64,000 nucleotides of DNA, taken from the NCBI RefSeq assembly GCF_004365915.1, contig NZ_SODI01000001.1:1984001-2048000 (forward strand), given 5' to 3'. Both the position numbers and the translations under genes were made by a program. This DNA is from Cryobacterium psychrophilum (GTDB lineage Bacteria; Actinomycetota; Actinomycetes; Actinomycetales; Microbacteriaceae). Below, piece by piece: positions 18,351-28,150 of this stretch. The notes under the pieces are model-generated. The model made no database searches, was not told where the DNA came from, and saw nothing but the letters and a program-made list of their open reading frames with translations. Every line of letters starts with the position of its first letter. The stretch's first letter is position 1.

Positions 18351-18863
18351 TTAGAAGGGTGTCTCGTCGCTGAAGTTGCCCGGGCTGTTCCAGACGTCCC
18401 CACCGGATGCGGCGGGGACGCCGGATGCAGCGGGAGCGGTCGGAGCCCATGGCTCGTCCCTGCCCTGCGCGACGGGAGTGCCGCCGCGAGGACCTGACGA
18501 CTGCGCGCGAGTGAGCGAGGCGGTGGCGTAGCGCAACGAAGGACCAATATCGTCGATCTCGAGCTCCATGCTCGTGCGCTTTTCACCTTCCTTCGTCTCA
18601 TACGAACGCTGCTTGAGACGCCCGGAGGCAATGACACGCGAGCCCTTGGTCAGTGAACCGGCCACGTGTTCGGCGAATTCACGCCAAACGCTCGCGCGCA
18701 GGAACAGCGCGTCGCCATCTTTCCACTCACTCGTTGCGCGATCGAAATTGCGCGGAGTGGATGCGATGGTGAAGTTGGCAACCGCCAGCCCGTTCTGCGT
18801 GTAACGCAGTTCCGGATCGCTGGTGAGGTTGCCCACCACGGTGATTACGGTCTCGCCGGCCAT
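18351..18863 (-). CDS. ssb: Single-stranded DNA-binding protein
   Basis: 170 residues. The OB fold covers about 1-110 ([49 protein letters not shown]). A Gly/Pro/Ala-rich linker follows, and the acidic tip DETPF is the usual docking site for replication and repair partners. It lies between rpsF and rpsR as in most bacteria, 3 bp after rpsF. Confidence 0.95.
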   Translation of the reverse strand: MAGETVITVVGNLTSDPELRYTQNGLAVANFTIASTPRNFDRATSEWKDGDALFLRASVWREFAEHVAGSLTKGSRVIASGRLKQRSYETKEGEKRTSMELEIDDIGPSLRYATASLTRAQSSGPRGGTPVAQGRDEPWAPTAPAASGVPAASGGDVWNSPGNFSDETPF

Positions 18864-18866
18864 GGT

Positions 18867-19529
18867 CTACTTGTCGCTTGCCTTGTCGGTCGCGTCGGCC
18901 GGAGCCTCGGTGACCTTGGCAGCAGGCTTCGCAGAAGCGGCAATCTTGGCGGCCAGTGCGGCAACGTTGGCGGCAACGTTAGCTGCCGTCTTCGTAGCAG
19001 CGGCTTCGGCCTTGACGGCAGCAGCGGCAGCGGCAGCGGCCTCGGTCTCGGCCGGAGCCTCAACCTTGGGGGCAGCCTTCGCGACAGGAGCCTCGACGAC
19101 AACCGGCTTCGCAGCAGCGGCAACCTTGGCAGCCTGTGCGGCTACGACGGCTTCGGCCTTGGCGGCAATTACCTTCGGGTTGGCTGCCTTGCGGGCGGCC
19201 TTCTCGGCGGCAAGCTTGCCTGCAACGATCACCTGGGCGATGCCCTCTTCGGCGCGGAGCACCTTGGTGCGCATGACGGCCTCGGACAGCTTCAGCTGAC
19301 GATCGAGCTCGACCGTTGCGTCGGCGTTCGCGGTGAAGTCGACAATGGCGTAAATGCCTTCGGTCTTCTTGTTGATCTCGTAAGCGAGACGACGGCGACC
19401 CCAGACATCAACCTTGTCAACGGTTCCGCCATCGTTGCGAACAACGTTGAGGAACTTGTCAAGGCTGGGAGCTATGGTGCGCTCATCGAGCTCGGGATCG
19501 AGGATAACCATAAGTTCGTACTGATGCAT
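18867..19529 (-). CDS. rpsF: 30S ribosomal protein S6 with a long Ala-rich tail
   Basis: 220 residues; the normal S6 domain fills the first ~95 ([36 protein letters not shown]). The remaining ~120 residues are low-complexity Ala/Lys/Val/Glu with few other residues, far longer than the usual short acidic tail. The reading frame is continuous and ends TAG next to ssb. An AAGGAGGTG site lies 9 nt before ATG 19529. The 267 bp upstream to pcnA hold the operon promoter; nothing else was recognised there. Confidence 0.93.
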   Translation of the reverse strand: MHQYELMVILDPELDERTIAPSLDKFLNVVRNDGGTVDKVDVWGRRRLAYEINKKTEGIYAIVDFTANADATVELDRQLKLSEAVMRTKVLRAEEGIAQVIVAGKLAAEKAARKAANPKVIAAKAEAVVAAQAAKVAAAAKPVVVEAPVAKAAPKVEAPAETEAAAAAAAAVKAEAAATKTAANVAANVAALAAKIAASAKPAAKVTEAPADATDKASDK

Positions 19530-19796
19530 GACTAACCCACCTCCTTCGGACTAAACGGCTGCAGACTTTCTGCAACAGGAGGGTTCTGCATGTGTTAAAC
19601 GTGGAGGCCGGGAATCCGGCGCACAGACAACCTGCCCAGACTACCGGATGCCGGCAACTTTCGCCACCACTGGCCCACGTTCACTGTTTCTCACCTGCGC
19701 GACCCTGTCACGACCGAGTGTGGCACCGCCGGTCTCCGCTCGCCGGGCCGTGCGAAGAAGCCGTGCGAAGTATCCATTCGCTGGCCCTGGGGAGGA

Positions 19797-21245
19797 CTAC
19801 GGGGTCGGAGGAACCTCAGCGCGCGCCGCCCACCACGCCAGCAGTCGACGGGTTGCCTCCTCGGCGCCGATGGGACCATCATCGAGGCGTTGTTCGAGCA
19901 GATACCGGTAGGCCTCACCGACCTCGGGGCCTGGTGTCACACCGAGGATGACCATGATCTGTTCGCCGTCAAGATCCGGGCGCACGGCGTCTATTTCTTC
20001 ACGCTCTGCGAGGCCGGCGATGCGCGCCTCGAGGTCGTCATAGGCGAAGCCAAGCGCATCGGCCTTGCGGCGGTTGCGCGTGGTCACGTCGGCGCGAGTG
20101 AGAATGTGCAGGCGTTCGAGCTGGCTGCCCGCGTCGCGCACGTAGCGGCGCACGGCCGAGTCGGTCCAGGCTCCCTCGGTGTAGCCGAAGAAACGCAGGT
20201 GCAGCTCCACCAGGCGGGCGACCGCATTGATGGTGTCGTTGTCGAAGCGCAGGGCGCGCAGGCGCTTCTTTGCCAGCTTGGCGCCGACGACATCGTGGTG
20301 GTAGAAGCTGACGACCCCGCCGGGTTCGAGCTTGCGCGTGGCCGGCTTGCCGATGTCGTGCAGCAAAGCCGCGAGGCGCACGATGAGGTCGCCGGCGGGA
20401 TCGAGCCTGCCGCGGGATTTCTCGTAGCCGATGGCCTGCTCGAGCACCGTGAGCGTGTGCTGGTAGACGTCTTTATGGTGGTGGTGCTCGTCGGTTTCGA
20501 GCTGGAGGCCCGGAATCTCGGGCAGCACGATCTGGGCGAGGCCCGACTGCATGAGCACCTCGATACCCGCCCTGGGGTTGTCGGCGAGCAGCAGCTTGGA
20601 GATCTCCTCCCCCACGCGTTCGGCCGAGATGATGCGGATGCTCTCGCTCATCCCATCCATCGCATTCGCGGTGTCGGAATCGAGCCTGAACCCGAGCTGG
20701 GCAGTGAAGCGCGCCGCCCGGAGCATGCGCAGCGGGTCATCCCCGAACGACACCTCCGGGGTTGAGGGGGTGCGCAACACTCCGGCGAGCAGGTCGTCGA
20801 TACCGCCGGACGGGTCGATGAGCGTGACCGCCGGCAGCCGCAGGGCGAGCGAGTTGACCGTGAAGTCCCGCCGCAGGAGATCGTCCTCAAGGCTCGTGCC
20901 GAAGACCACATCGGGTTTGCGTGTCTCACCGTCGTAACTGTCAGCGCGGTACGTCGTTATCTCCACGGTTTCGCCGTCCATCACCGCACCGATGGTGCCG
21001 AACGCCCGACCAATGTCCCACTGGGCGTCGGAAATCGGTTTAACGAGCCTGAGGATCTGGTCGGGCGTCGCATCCGTGGTGAAGTCGAGATCGTGCGTTG
21101 GCCGATTGAGAAAGGCATCACGAACTGGGCCGCCGACGAGGGCGAGTTCATGGCCGGCACCGGCAAACACGTTCGCCAAACGGGAAATTGTGGGGGACGC
21201 AGCCAGATCACCCAGCCGCTCGAGGGCTGCCGCGACACTCTGCAT
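19797..21245 (-). CDS. pcnA: CCA-adding tRNA nucleotidyltransferase
   Basis: 482 residues. Nucleotidyltransferase head: LVGGPVRDAFL and the metal-binding DLDFTTDA (near 54). Then the RNA-binding NTP-recognition region (FTVNSLALRL, DDPLRMLRAARFTAQLG) and an HD domain (LAALLHDIGKPATR, YHHDVVGAKLAKKRL) as in actinobacterial CCA enzymes. It builds or repairs the 3' CCA of tRNAs. It is divergent from the DUF6049 gene across 92 bp. Confidence 0.93.
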   Translation of the reverse strand: MQSVAAALERLGDLAASPTISRLANVFAGAGHELALVGGPVRDAFLNRPTHDLDFTTDATPDQILRLVKPISDAQWDIGRAFGTIGAVMDGETVEITTYRADSYDGETRKPDVVFGTSLEDDLLRRDFTVNSLALRLPAVTLIDPSGGIDDLLAGVLRTPSTPEVSFGDDPLRMLRAARFTAQLGFRLDSDTANAMDGMSESIRIISAERVGEEISKLLLADNPRAGIEVLMQSGLAQIVLPEIPGLQLETDEHHHHKDVYQHTLTVLEQAIGYEKSRGRLDPAGDLIVRLAALLHDIGKPATRKLEPGGVVSFYHHDVVGAKLAKKRLRALRFDNDTINAVARLVELHLRFFGYTEGAWTDSAVRRYVRDAGSQLERLHILTRADVTTRNRRKADALGFAYDDLEARIAGLAEREEIDAVRPDLDGEQIMVILGVTPGPEVGEAYRYLLEQRLDDGPIGAEEATRRLLAWWAARAEVPPTP

Positions 21246-21337
21246 TCCTACATATTATCGGTTGGGAATGTTTTCCGGGACCGGCTGGCGGCTCCGGCGC
21301 AGCGTGCTCCCGGGGCGCACGTCGTAGAATTCGTTAC

Positions 21338-23548
21338 ATGATGGCCGATTGTGATCCTGCGCGCCGGCCAGTGCCCACGGCGAACCGGAGCCGGTCGACT
21401 CGCCGGCCAGCCCGCTTGCGGCGGGTCGCGGCATCCGTTCTCGTCGCTGCGATGCTCGGTTTTCTCGGTACGCCCGCCCTCGCAACGACCGGCGGGGCGG
21501 CGCGCACCGCAACAACCGAATTCGACGATGTCTCGGTCACCGTCACCCCCGCGGCGTCGGCGTCGCTGCACCCCGGCGAAGATCTCGCCCTGACGGTGAC
21601 GGTCGAAAACGGAACCGGTGCAACGGTGGGCCTCGGCACCGTTGATGTGTCGCTCGCGCAGCGCGCCCTGACCAGCCGGGTGGCGCTGGAGAATTGGTTG
21701 CGACCGGAGAAGGATTCCAACAGCGGTGACCTGCTGCTCGGCACACCGACCACCGAGCCGATCGCGGCCGGCACGACACTGATCATGCCGGTGACGGTGC
21801 CCGCCGCAGACGTTGGACTCAGCGTTCGTAATGCGTGGGGGGCCCGCGGTGTGGCCGCAACATTCACCGTCGATGGCGCGACGGCCGAAGGTCGCGGCAC
21901 CTTCGTATGGGATCTGGGCGACACCGTGACCCCGGTTTCCCTCGCCACGGTGGCCCGAATCACGACCCCGGAGACCACGGACGGCCTGCTATCCACCACC
22001 GACCTGCAAGCGTTTACAGGGTCGTCCGGCCTACTGACAGCGCAGCTCGATGCCGTGTTCGACCGTCCGGTCGCGATCGCGATCGACCCCCGCATCATCG
22101 TCTCGATTCGCCTACTCGGAAATGCGGCGCCCCCGAGCGCCACAACCTGGCTCGACCGGCTTTCCAGGGCCACCAACGATATATTCCCGTTGCGGTATGC
22201 AAATTCAGATGCGTCTCTTGAGGCGCAATCCGGCGCAGAAACGCTTCTGGAGCCCCTCCCCTTCGGAGCACTCATCGATCCCGCGAACTTCGCGACCGTG
22301 CCAGAGGCCACATCGCCCACGACGCCGATGGTGCCGGAGCTCGTCGCCGGCCGGGTGCCCACGACGGCCGAGCTATTGGCCTGGGACTACACGGCAACCG
22401 ACATTGTCTGGCCGCGAGGCAATGCCGTCGCCCGCTCAGACCTCGAGATGTTCACGGCGAACGGCCTCACCACCACCATCCTGTCGAGCGGCAACGCGCG
22501 GCAATCCGATTCCTTCACTCCCAACAGTGTCTTCGCCCACCCCGACGGCCGGGGCCTCGTGGCCGACCGGGCCGTGAGCGACGCCATCAACGAGGCTGCC
22601 CAGGCGCGCACGGCCGCCGCCTGGCGCGAGGCAGTCGCCGAGGCGCAGTCCCTGCTCGCAATCGTCTCGGCCGAGGATGTCCGCAGCCCGCGCACCCTGC
22701 TGGCCACCCTCGACCATGTCGTGCCCTCCGCCGGCAACCGGCTCGGCGAGACCCTCAATGCGCTCGCCGGCGTGCCGTGGGAAACGCCAGCATCGCTCGC
22801 TAACGCTGTCAGCGCGCCCGTCGCGAACACCGTCGAATTTCGCGGCCGGACCGAATCCGACGACCGTGTGGACCTGGTTCGCCAGCTGCTTGCGGCCGAG
22901 AGAGAAATGACCGCGTTCGCGGCATCCGTTGCTGAACCGTTCGCGGTGACCGCGCCACACCGACTCAACCTGCTCACACTGCTCTCCCCAGGCTGGACCC
23001 AGCAGCCCGACCTCTGGGAGGAGAACGTGAGGGCGAGCCTCACGAAATCCTCTGCGGTTATCAATTCGGTGACCGTCACCACGCGCGGCCCCATCAATGT
23101 GGCCGCCGAAGAGGTGGACTTCCCCATCACCCTGCGAAACGAGCTGAACCAGCCCGTAACCGTGCGCGTGCAGGTGGTTCCCTCCAATGGGCGCCTGCTC
23201 GTGGAAAGCGACATCGACGCCACGATCGACGCGAACTCGGCCCAGACGATCACAGTTCCCGTTACCGCCGCGGTGGGAAATGGGGAAGTCGCCCTGCGCG
23301 TCACCATGTACTCGCCGGACGGGGTGGCGATCGGCCAACCGGCTGTTATCGCCGTGAATGTGCATGCCGATTGGGAAGGAATTGGGGCGTGGATCGTCGC
23401 ATCCGTTGCCTTCCTCTTCTTCGGCTTCGGAATCTGGCGCAACATTGTGCGCCGCCGCAAGGAACGTAAGGGAGAGCCAGTGCGCGCCGACACCGATGAG
23501 GCCGAGGCGACGCCCGCCGCGGCTCCCACCGCTCGCGGGGACGAATGA
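21338..23548 (+). CDS. DUF6049 family secreted/membrane-anchored protein
   Basis: 736 residues from ATG 21338 (a second ATG follows at once). A basic N-terminus and hydrophobic stretch (VAASVLVAAMLGFLG, then ALATTGG) form a signal sequence with likely cleavage near residue 47. A very long extracellular region follows, then one membrane helix near the C-terminus (IGAWIVASVAFLFFGFGIW) and a basic cytoplasmic tail. The gene overlaps murJ by ATGA, the usual position of this family (Rv3909-like), implying a role with the lipid II flippase in wall assembly. Biochemical function unknown. Confidence 0.85.
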   Translation: MMADCDPARRPVPTANRSRSTRRPARLRRVAASVLVAAMLGFLGTPALATTGGAARTATTEFDDVSVTVTPAASASLHPGEDLALTVTVENGTGATVGLGTVDVSLAQRALTSRVALENWLRPEKDSNSGDLLLGTPTTEPIAAGTTLIMPVTVPAADVGLSVRNAWGARGVAATFTVDGATAEGRGTFVWDLGDTVTPVSLATVARITTPETTDGLLSTTDLQAFTGSSGLLTAQLDAVFDRPVAIAIDPRIIVSIRLLGNAAPPSATTWLDRLSRATNDIFPLRYANSDASLEAQSGAETLLEPLPFGALIDPANFATVPEATSPTTPMVPELVAGRVPTTAELLAWDYTATDIVWPRGNAVARSDLEMFTANGLTTTILSSGNARQSDSFTPNSVFAHPDGRGLVADRAVSDAINEAAQARTAAAWREAVAEAQSLLAIVSAEDVRSPRTLLATLDHVVPSAGNRLGETLNALAGVPWETPASLANAVSAPVANTVEFRGRTESDDRVDLVRQLLAAEREMTAFAASVAEPFAVTAPHRLNLLTLLSPGWTQQPDLWEENVRASLTKSSAVINSVTVTTRGPINVAAEEVDFPITLRNELNQPVTVRVQVVPSNGRLLVESDIDATIDANSAQTITVPVTAAVGNGEVALRVTMYSPDGVAIGQPAVIAVNVHADWEGIGAWIVASVAFLFFGFGIWRNIVRRRKERKGEPVRADTDEAEATPAAAPTARGDE

Positions 23549-25167
23549 CTGACACGGCAACGTCCGGCGGCATCGGCCGAGCGAGCGCATTCCTCGCCTC
23601 TGGCACGATCGTGTCCCGCATTCTCGGATTCATAAAGCTCATCGTGCTCGCGGGCATCATCGGGCAATTCGGGGCGAGCGCCAACACCTTCGCCATCGCC
23701 AACCAATTGCCGAACACGGTGTACGTGATTGTGGCCGGCGGCATTCTTACCGCGGTACTCGTGCCCCAAATTGTGCGGGCCAGCCTGCATACCGACGGCG
23801 GCACGGGCTACATCAACAAACTCCTCACCCTGGCCCTCCTCGTACTGGCCGTGGCCACGATCGCGGCCACCCTGCTCGTGCCGTTCATCACCGGAATCAT
23901 TGGCGTGAACCTCCCGCCCGACCAGCTGAAACTTGCCATCGCGTTCGCGTACTGGTGCGTGCCACAGATGTTCTTCTACGGCCTCTACACGCTGCTCGGC
24001 GAGGTGCTCAACGCGCGCAGGTCGTTTGGCCCGTTCACCTGGGTTCCCGTGCTCAACAACGTCGTGGCCATCGCGGGTCTGCTCGTTTTCGCTGCGCTGT
24101 ACGGCGCCGATCCGAACGGTTTTCGCTCGGCCGGTGAGTTCACCGCCGCCATGATCGCCGTGCTGGCGGGCAGCGCCACACTTGGTGTGATCGCGCAGGC
24201 CGTGGTGTTGTTCTACTTCTGGCATCGCATCGGGCTGCGCTACCGGCCCGACTTCCGCTTTCGCGGCGTCGGCCTCGGCGCGGCCGGCAAGATGGCCGGC
24301 TGGACCTTCGGGATGCTCCTACTCACCACCACCGCGGGGATCATCGAGACGCAGGTCGTCACTCTCGCCGGCGACAAGGCATCCGTTGCCGTGCTCGCAA
24401 CAGCGTGGCTCATCTTCATGTTGCCGCATTCGGTGATCACCGTGTCAGTGGCCACGGCGTACTTCACGCGCATGAGCGAACATGCCTCACTCGGCAAGCT
24501 CGCACTCGTGAGAACGGATGCATCGAGCGCGATTCGAGGCACGGCCCTGCTCATCATGCTGGCCACCATGGTGATCGCCGTGTGCGCCTACCCGTTCGCC
24601 CGGGTCTTCGTGGCGCCATTCGACCAGGTTCAGGGCATCGGAAACGTGATCATCGCCTTCATCCTCGGTCTCGTGCCCTTCTGCGTGCTCTTCGTTGTGC
24701 AGCGCACGTTCTACGCCCTCGGTGATACGCGCACGCCGTTCTTCTTCACACTGTTCCAGGTCGTTATCCTCATTGCCGGGGTTCTGGGCTGCTCGTTTCT
24801 GCCCGATGAGTGGATCGCGGTCGGTATCGCCCTCGTCATCACAATTTCCGGCGTCCTGCAGGCGGGCCTGGCGGCGATGCTGCTGCGACGGCGACTCGGT
24901 GGAATCGACGGCCGCCGCATCACGCGCAGCCTCGTGACGTACCTGGCGGCGGCCGTGCTCCCGGTGATTCTCGGACTGACCCTGCTGTTCCTGCTGGGCG
25001 GCACTGCGGAAGGCGGGTTCGCCGTTCTCAATCGCGTGACGGCAATCGTGTCGATGATCATCATCGGCACCGTGATGGCCGCGTCCTACCTGGGGATGCT
25101 GCTCGTCATGCGCAGCGCGGAGCTGAGCGCCTTCCTCACGCCTCTCAGGGCCCGTCTGCGCCGCTAG
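23545..25167 (+). CDS. murJ: MurJ lipid II flippase
   Basis: 540 residues, about 14 membrane helices, MVF/MATE fold. Family features include SGTIVSRILGFIKLI at the N-terminus, the AYWCVPQMFFYGLYTLLGEV region, and a conserved VPFCVLFVVQRTFYALGDT segment. It flips peptidoglycan precursor across the membrane. Unlike mycobacterial MurJ (MviN) there is no C-terminal pseudokinase. Coupled by ATGA to the DUF6049 gene. Confidence 0.93.
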   Translation: MTDTATSGGIGRASAFLASGTIVSRILGFIKLIVLAGIIGQFGASANTFAIANQLPNTVYVIVAGGILTAVLVPQIVRASLHTDGGTGYINKLLTLALLVLAVATIAATLLVPFITGIIGVNLPPDQLKLAIAFAYWCVPQMFFYGLYTLLGEVLNARRSFGPFTWVPVLNNVVAIAGLLVFAALYGADPNGFRSAGEFTAAMIAVLAGSATLGVIAQAVVLFYFWHRIGLRYRPDFRFRGVGLGAAGKMAGWTFGMLLLTTTAGIIETQVVTLAGDKASVAVLATAWLIFMLPHSVITVSVATAYFTRMSEHASLGKLALVRTDASSAIRGTALLIMLATMVIAVCAYPFARVFVAPFDQVQGIGNVIIAFILGLVPFCVLFVVQRTFYALGDTRTPFFFTLFQVVILIAGVLGCSFLPDEWIAVGIALVITISGVLQAGLAAMLLRRRLGGIDGRRITRSLVTYLAAAVLPVILGLTLLFLLGGTAEGGFAVLNRVTAIVSMIIIGTVMAASYLGMLLVMRSAELSAFLTPLRARLRR

Positions 25168-25223
25168 AACGTGGCACCGCCCCCGAGGCGGCGCGGTGCA
25201 CGAGCGCCCGCGACACGAGCACT

Positions 25224-25249
25224 GGAATACCTGCCGATTATGATGTGTT
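25224..25249 (+). promoter_or_regulatory. SigR/SigH-type promoter for trxB-trxA
   Basis: GGAAT at 25224-25228 and GTT at 25247-25249 with exactly 18 nt between, which matches the published consensus for the thiol-stress ECF sigma factor SigR/SigH. It lies 70 bp before the trxB start, where Streptomyces trxBA also has such a promoter. Sequence match plus context; not tested. Confidence 0.65.
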
Positions 25250-25319
25250 GTACCGGGCAATGGGCCAATCAGGCCCATACTGCCTCAGATTTTTTCCACC
25301 GACCGCTAGGAGTGTGCGC

Positions 25320-26294
25320 GTGCGCCAAATCATCATCATCGGGTCGGGTCCGGCCGGTTACACGGCCGCCATCTACGCCGCTCGAGCCAACCTCAAGCCG
25401 CTGCTCATCGCGAGTTCGGTCGAAGCGGGCGGCGAGCTGATGAACACGACCGACGTCGAAAACTTCCCCGGTTTCCCCGACGGTGTGCAGGGTCCCGAGC
25501 TCATGACCAAGATGCAGGAGCAGGCAGAGCGGTTCGGAACCGAGGTCGTCTACGACGATGTCGAATCCCTCGACCTGACCGGCGCGATCAAGAAGGTCAC
25601 GCTCGGCTCCGGCGAGACGCAGGAAGCACTGTCCGTGATTTTCGCCACGGGTTCGGCCTACCGCAAGCTCGGACTGCCCGACGAGGAGCGCCTCTCGGGC
25701 CGCGGAGTGTCGTGGTGTGCCACGTGCGATGGGTTCTTCTTCAAGGGCAAGACCATCGCCGTCATCGGCGGAGGCGACTCCGCCATGGAAGAAGCCACGT
25801 TCCTCACTCGTTTTGCCGAGAAGGTTTACGTGATTCACCGCAAGAGCGAACTGCGGGCGTCCAAGATCATGCAGGACCGTGCCTTCGCGAACGAGAAGAT
25901 CGAATTCATTTGGAACTCCGAAGTCGTCGGCATCACCGGTGACGAGGCCGTCAATGGCCTCACTCTCCGCGACACTGTCTCCGGCACGGAGGCGAGCCTG
26001 CCAGTGGGCGGCGTGTTCATCGCGATCGGTAACGACCCGCGCACGCACCTGATCCACGGCCAGTTGGACCTCACCGCGGAAGGCACCATCGCGGTCGCTG
26101 GCCGCTCGTCGAAGACCAGCCAGATCGGCGTCTTCGCCGCCGGCGACGTCATCGACTCGAACTACCGTCAGGCCATCACGGCTGCCGGGTCAGGATGTGC
26201 CGCCTCACTCGACGCGGAACACTACCTGAGCATGATCCCCCAGGACTTGCTGGCTACGGCCGGCGGCACCGAACTCGCAACTGCTACCAACTAA
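25320..26294 (+). CDS. trxB: Thioredoxin reductase
   Basis: 324 residues from GTG 25320, chosen because AGGAG (25308-25312) sits 7 nt before it; the in-frame GTG at 25314 is too close to that site. FAD motif IIGSGPAGYTAAIYAA at the N-terminus, redox motif CATC (near 139), NADPH motif GGGDSAMEEA, and the C-terminal FAD motif VFAAGDV. It reduces the thioredoxin encoded 10 bp downstream. Confidence 0.95.
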   Translation: MRQIIIIGSGPAGYTAAIYAARANLKPLLIASSVEAGGELMNTTDVENFPGFPDGVQGPELMTKMQEQAERFGTEVVYDDVESLDLTGAIKKVTLGSGETQEALSVIFATGSAYRKLGLPDEERLSGRGVSWCATCDGFFFKGKTIAVIGGGDSAMEEATFLTRFAEKVYVIHRKSELRASKIMQDRAFANEKIEFIWNSEVVGITGDEAVNGLTLRDTVSGTEASLPVGGVFIAIGNDPRTHLIHGQLDLTAEGTIAVAGRSSKTSQIGVFAAGDVIDSNYRQAITAAGSGCAASLDAEHYLSMIPQDLLATAGGTELATATN

Positions 26295-26304
26295 GGAGAA
26301 TCAC

Positions 26305-26628
26305 ATGACTGCACGCGCCGTAACCGAGGCCAACTTCGATCAGGAAGTCATCAACAACGAGAAGACCGTTCTGGTGGACTTCTGGGCCGAATGGTGTGGC
26401 CCCTGCCGCGCTGTCAGCCCGATCCTCGACCAGATCGCGTCCGAGCACTCGGACAAGCTCGACATCGTCAAGCTCAACGTGGACGATCACCCGGCACTCG
26501 CTGCCAAGTACCAGATCACGTCGATTCCTGCAATGAAGGTCTTCCAGAAGGGCGAGGTCGTCAAGACCGTTATCGGCGCAAAACCGAAGCCTGCCCTCGA
26601 AGCCGACCTGGCCGCCTACCTCGCGTAG
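26305..26628 (+). CDS. trxA: Thioredoxin
   Basis: 107 residues with the active site WAEWCGPCR near residue 30 and the cis-proline region ITSIPAMKVF. It is cotranscribed with trxB (10-bp gap with AAGGAGA) and followed by a strong terminator. Confidence 0.95.
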   Translation: MTARAVTEANFDQEVINNEKTVLVDFWAEWCGPCRAVSPILDQIASEHSDKLDIVKLNVDDHPALAAKYQITSIPAMKVFQKGEVVKTVIGAKPKPALEADLAAYLA

Positions 26629-26647
26629 TCGCCCCGTCGAATAACTG

Positions 26648-26681
26648 ACCCGCCCGGCTTTCGCCGGGCGGGTTCTTTTTT
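26648..26681 (+). terminator. Intrinsic terminator after trxA
   Basis: Perfect 11-bp GC-rich stem ACCCGCCCGGC / GCCGGGCGGGT with loop TTTC, followed by TCTTTTTT. The clearest Rho-independent terminator in the window. Confidence 0.92.
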
Positions 26682-26752
26682 GTAAGTTCAGGGTGTCCCA
26701 GGGGACCCTCTCGCACCCCATACGATTAAGACTTGACCAGATCGGACGTGAC

Positions 26753-28072
26753 GTGACTAAACAGGGCCCTCTTCAAGCCGGCAATAATCTCGACCCGTGG
26801 TACCACCACTACGCCGAACGAGCCGCGGGGCTCAAAGCCTCCGAGGTGCGCGCGCTCTTCGCGGTGGCCAGTCGTCCCGAGGTTGTCTCCCTCGCCGGCG
26901 GCATGCCCTATGTGGCGGCGTTGCCGAACGATCTCGTCACCGATGCCATGTCGCGAGTCATGACCAAGCAAGGTCCCACTGCCCTGCAATACGGCTCTGG
27001 TCAGGGAGTTCCCATTCTCAGGGAGCAGATCACCGAGGTCATGGCGCTCGAAGGCATCCGCGCGAACGCCGACGATGTTGTCGTGACGACCGGGTCCCAG
27101 CACGCCCTCGAACTCGTCAGCAAGCTCTTCCTGAACCCCGGCGATGTGGTTCTCTCCGAGGGCCCCAGCTACGTGACCGCGATGGTCATTTTTCGCTCGT
27201 ACCAGGCCGATGTCGACCATATTCCCATGGACGCCGACGGTATGATCCCCGAAGCGCTTCGGGAACACATTGCGCGCCTCAAGGCTGCGGGTCGAACGAT
27301 TAAGTTCCTGTACACGATCCCCAGCTTCCACAATCCCGCCGGGGTCACCCTCTCGTGGGCGCGACGCCTCGAAATTCTCGAAATCTGTCGTTCCAACAAC
27401 ATCCTGGTCCTTGAGGACAATCCCTACGGGTTGCTCTATTTCGACCGACCGGCACCGGATGCGATCCGCTCGGTCGAGCGGGAGGGCGTCGTCTACCTGG
27501 GCACATTCTCAAAAACCCTGGCGCCGGGTTTTCGTGTCGGCTGGGCTCTCGCCCCGCACGCCATCCGAGAAAAACTCGTGCTGGCCAACGAGGCCGCCGT
27601 GCTCTCCCCCAGCTCGTTCACACAACTCATCATCTCTGAGTACTTGTCGACCGCCGATTGGAAGGGTCAGATCAACACCTTCCGCGGTGTGTACCACGAG
27701 CGCAAGAACGTCATGCTCGCGGCGCTGCAGGAGTACCTGCCGGAACTAACGTGGACGAACCCCAACGGTGGCTTCTACGTATGGGTCACCCTGCCGGAAC
27801 GACTCGACTCGAAGGCCATGCTCCCCCGTGCGGTGAAGGAGCTCGTGGCCTACACGCCCGGCACGGCGTTCTTCGCCGACGGAGCCGGACGCCAGAACAT
27901 GCGGCTGTCCTTCTGCTACCCGACCCCCGAGAACATTCGAGTCGGCATTCGGCGCCTCGCGACGGTCATCCGCGGTGAGCTGGACCTGCTCGACACCTTC
28001 GCCGGCACCGGTTCACTCAACCCGCCGCCCGACGAGCAGCGCTTCGCCGCGGGACCCCCGAACATCTCGTAG
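26753..28072 (+). CDS. PLP-dependent aminotransferase, class I/II (AadR/LysN-like)
   Basis: 439 residues if started at GTG 26753; a GTG at 26693 is in frame but only 11 bp past the trxA terminator, so the start is uncertain. Motifs: SLAGGMPYV near the N-terminus, LQYGSGQGVPILRE, the Asn/Asp/Tyr of SFHNPAGVTLS and VLEDNPYGLLYF, and the PLP Lys in GTFSKTLAPGFRVGW. This subgroup includes 2-aminoadipate and multi-substrate aminotransferases that resemble MocR C-terminal domains. Substrate cannot be assigned. Its place between trxA and the Ddl-like gene is common in Micrococcales. Confidence 0.85.
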   Translation: MTKQGPLQAGNNLDPWYHHYAERAAGLKASEVRALFAVASRPEVVSLAGGMPYVAALPNDLVTDAMSRVMTKQGPTALQYGSGQGVPILREQITEVMALEGIRANADDVVVTTGSQHALELVSKLFLNPGDVVLSEGPSYVTAMVIFRSYQADVDHIPMDADGMIPEALREHIARLKAAGRTIKFLYTIPSFHNPAGVTLSWARRLEILEICRSNNILVLEDNPYGLLYFDRPAPDAIRSVEREGVVYLGTFSKTLAPGFRVGWALAPHAIREKLVLANEAAVLSPSSFTQLIISEYLSTADWKGQINTFRGVYHERKNVMLAALQEYLPELTWTNPNGGFYVWVTLPERLDSKAMLPRAVKELVAYTPGTAFFADGAGRQNMRLSFCYPTPENIRVGIRRLATVIRGELDLLDTFAGTGSLNPPPDEQRFAAGPPNIS

Positions 28073-28150
28073 TCCAACTTCACCAACCGCTTCCCAATCA
28101 CGATTCCGTGTCGTTAGTGACCATCGTGAGCATCCATCGGAGGAAAAGTC

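Noticed and set aside
22387..24225. 612-codon open frame antisense to the DUF6049 and murJ genes
   Set aside because: Crosses two real genes and an ATGA overlap; Arg/Ser-rich shadow with no motif.
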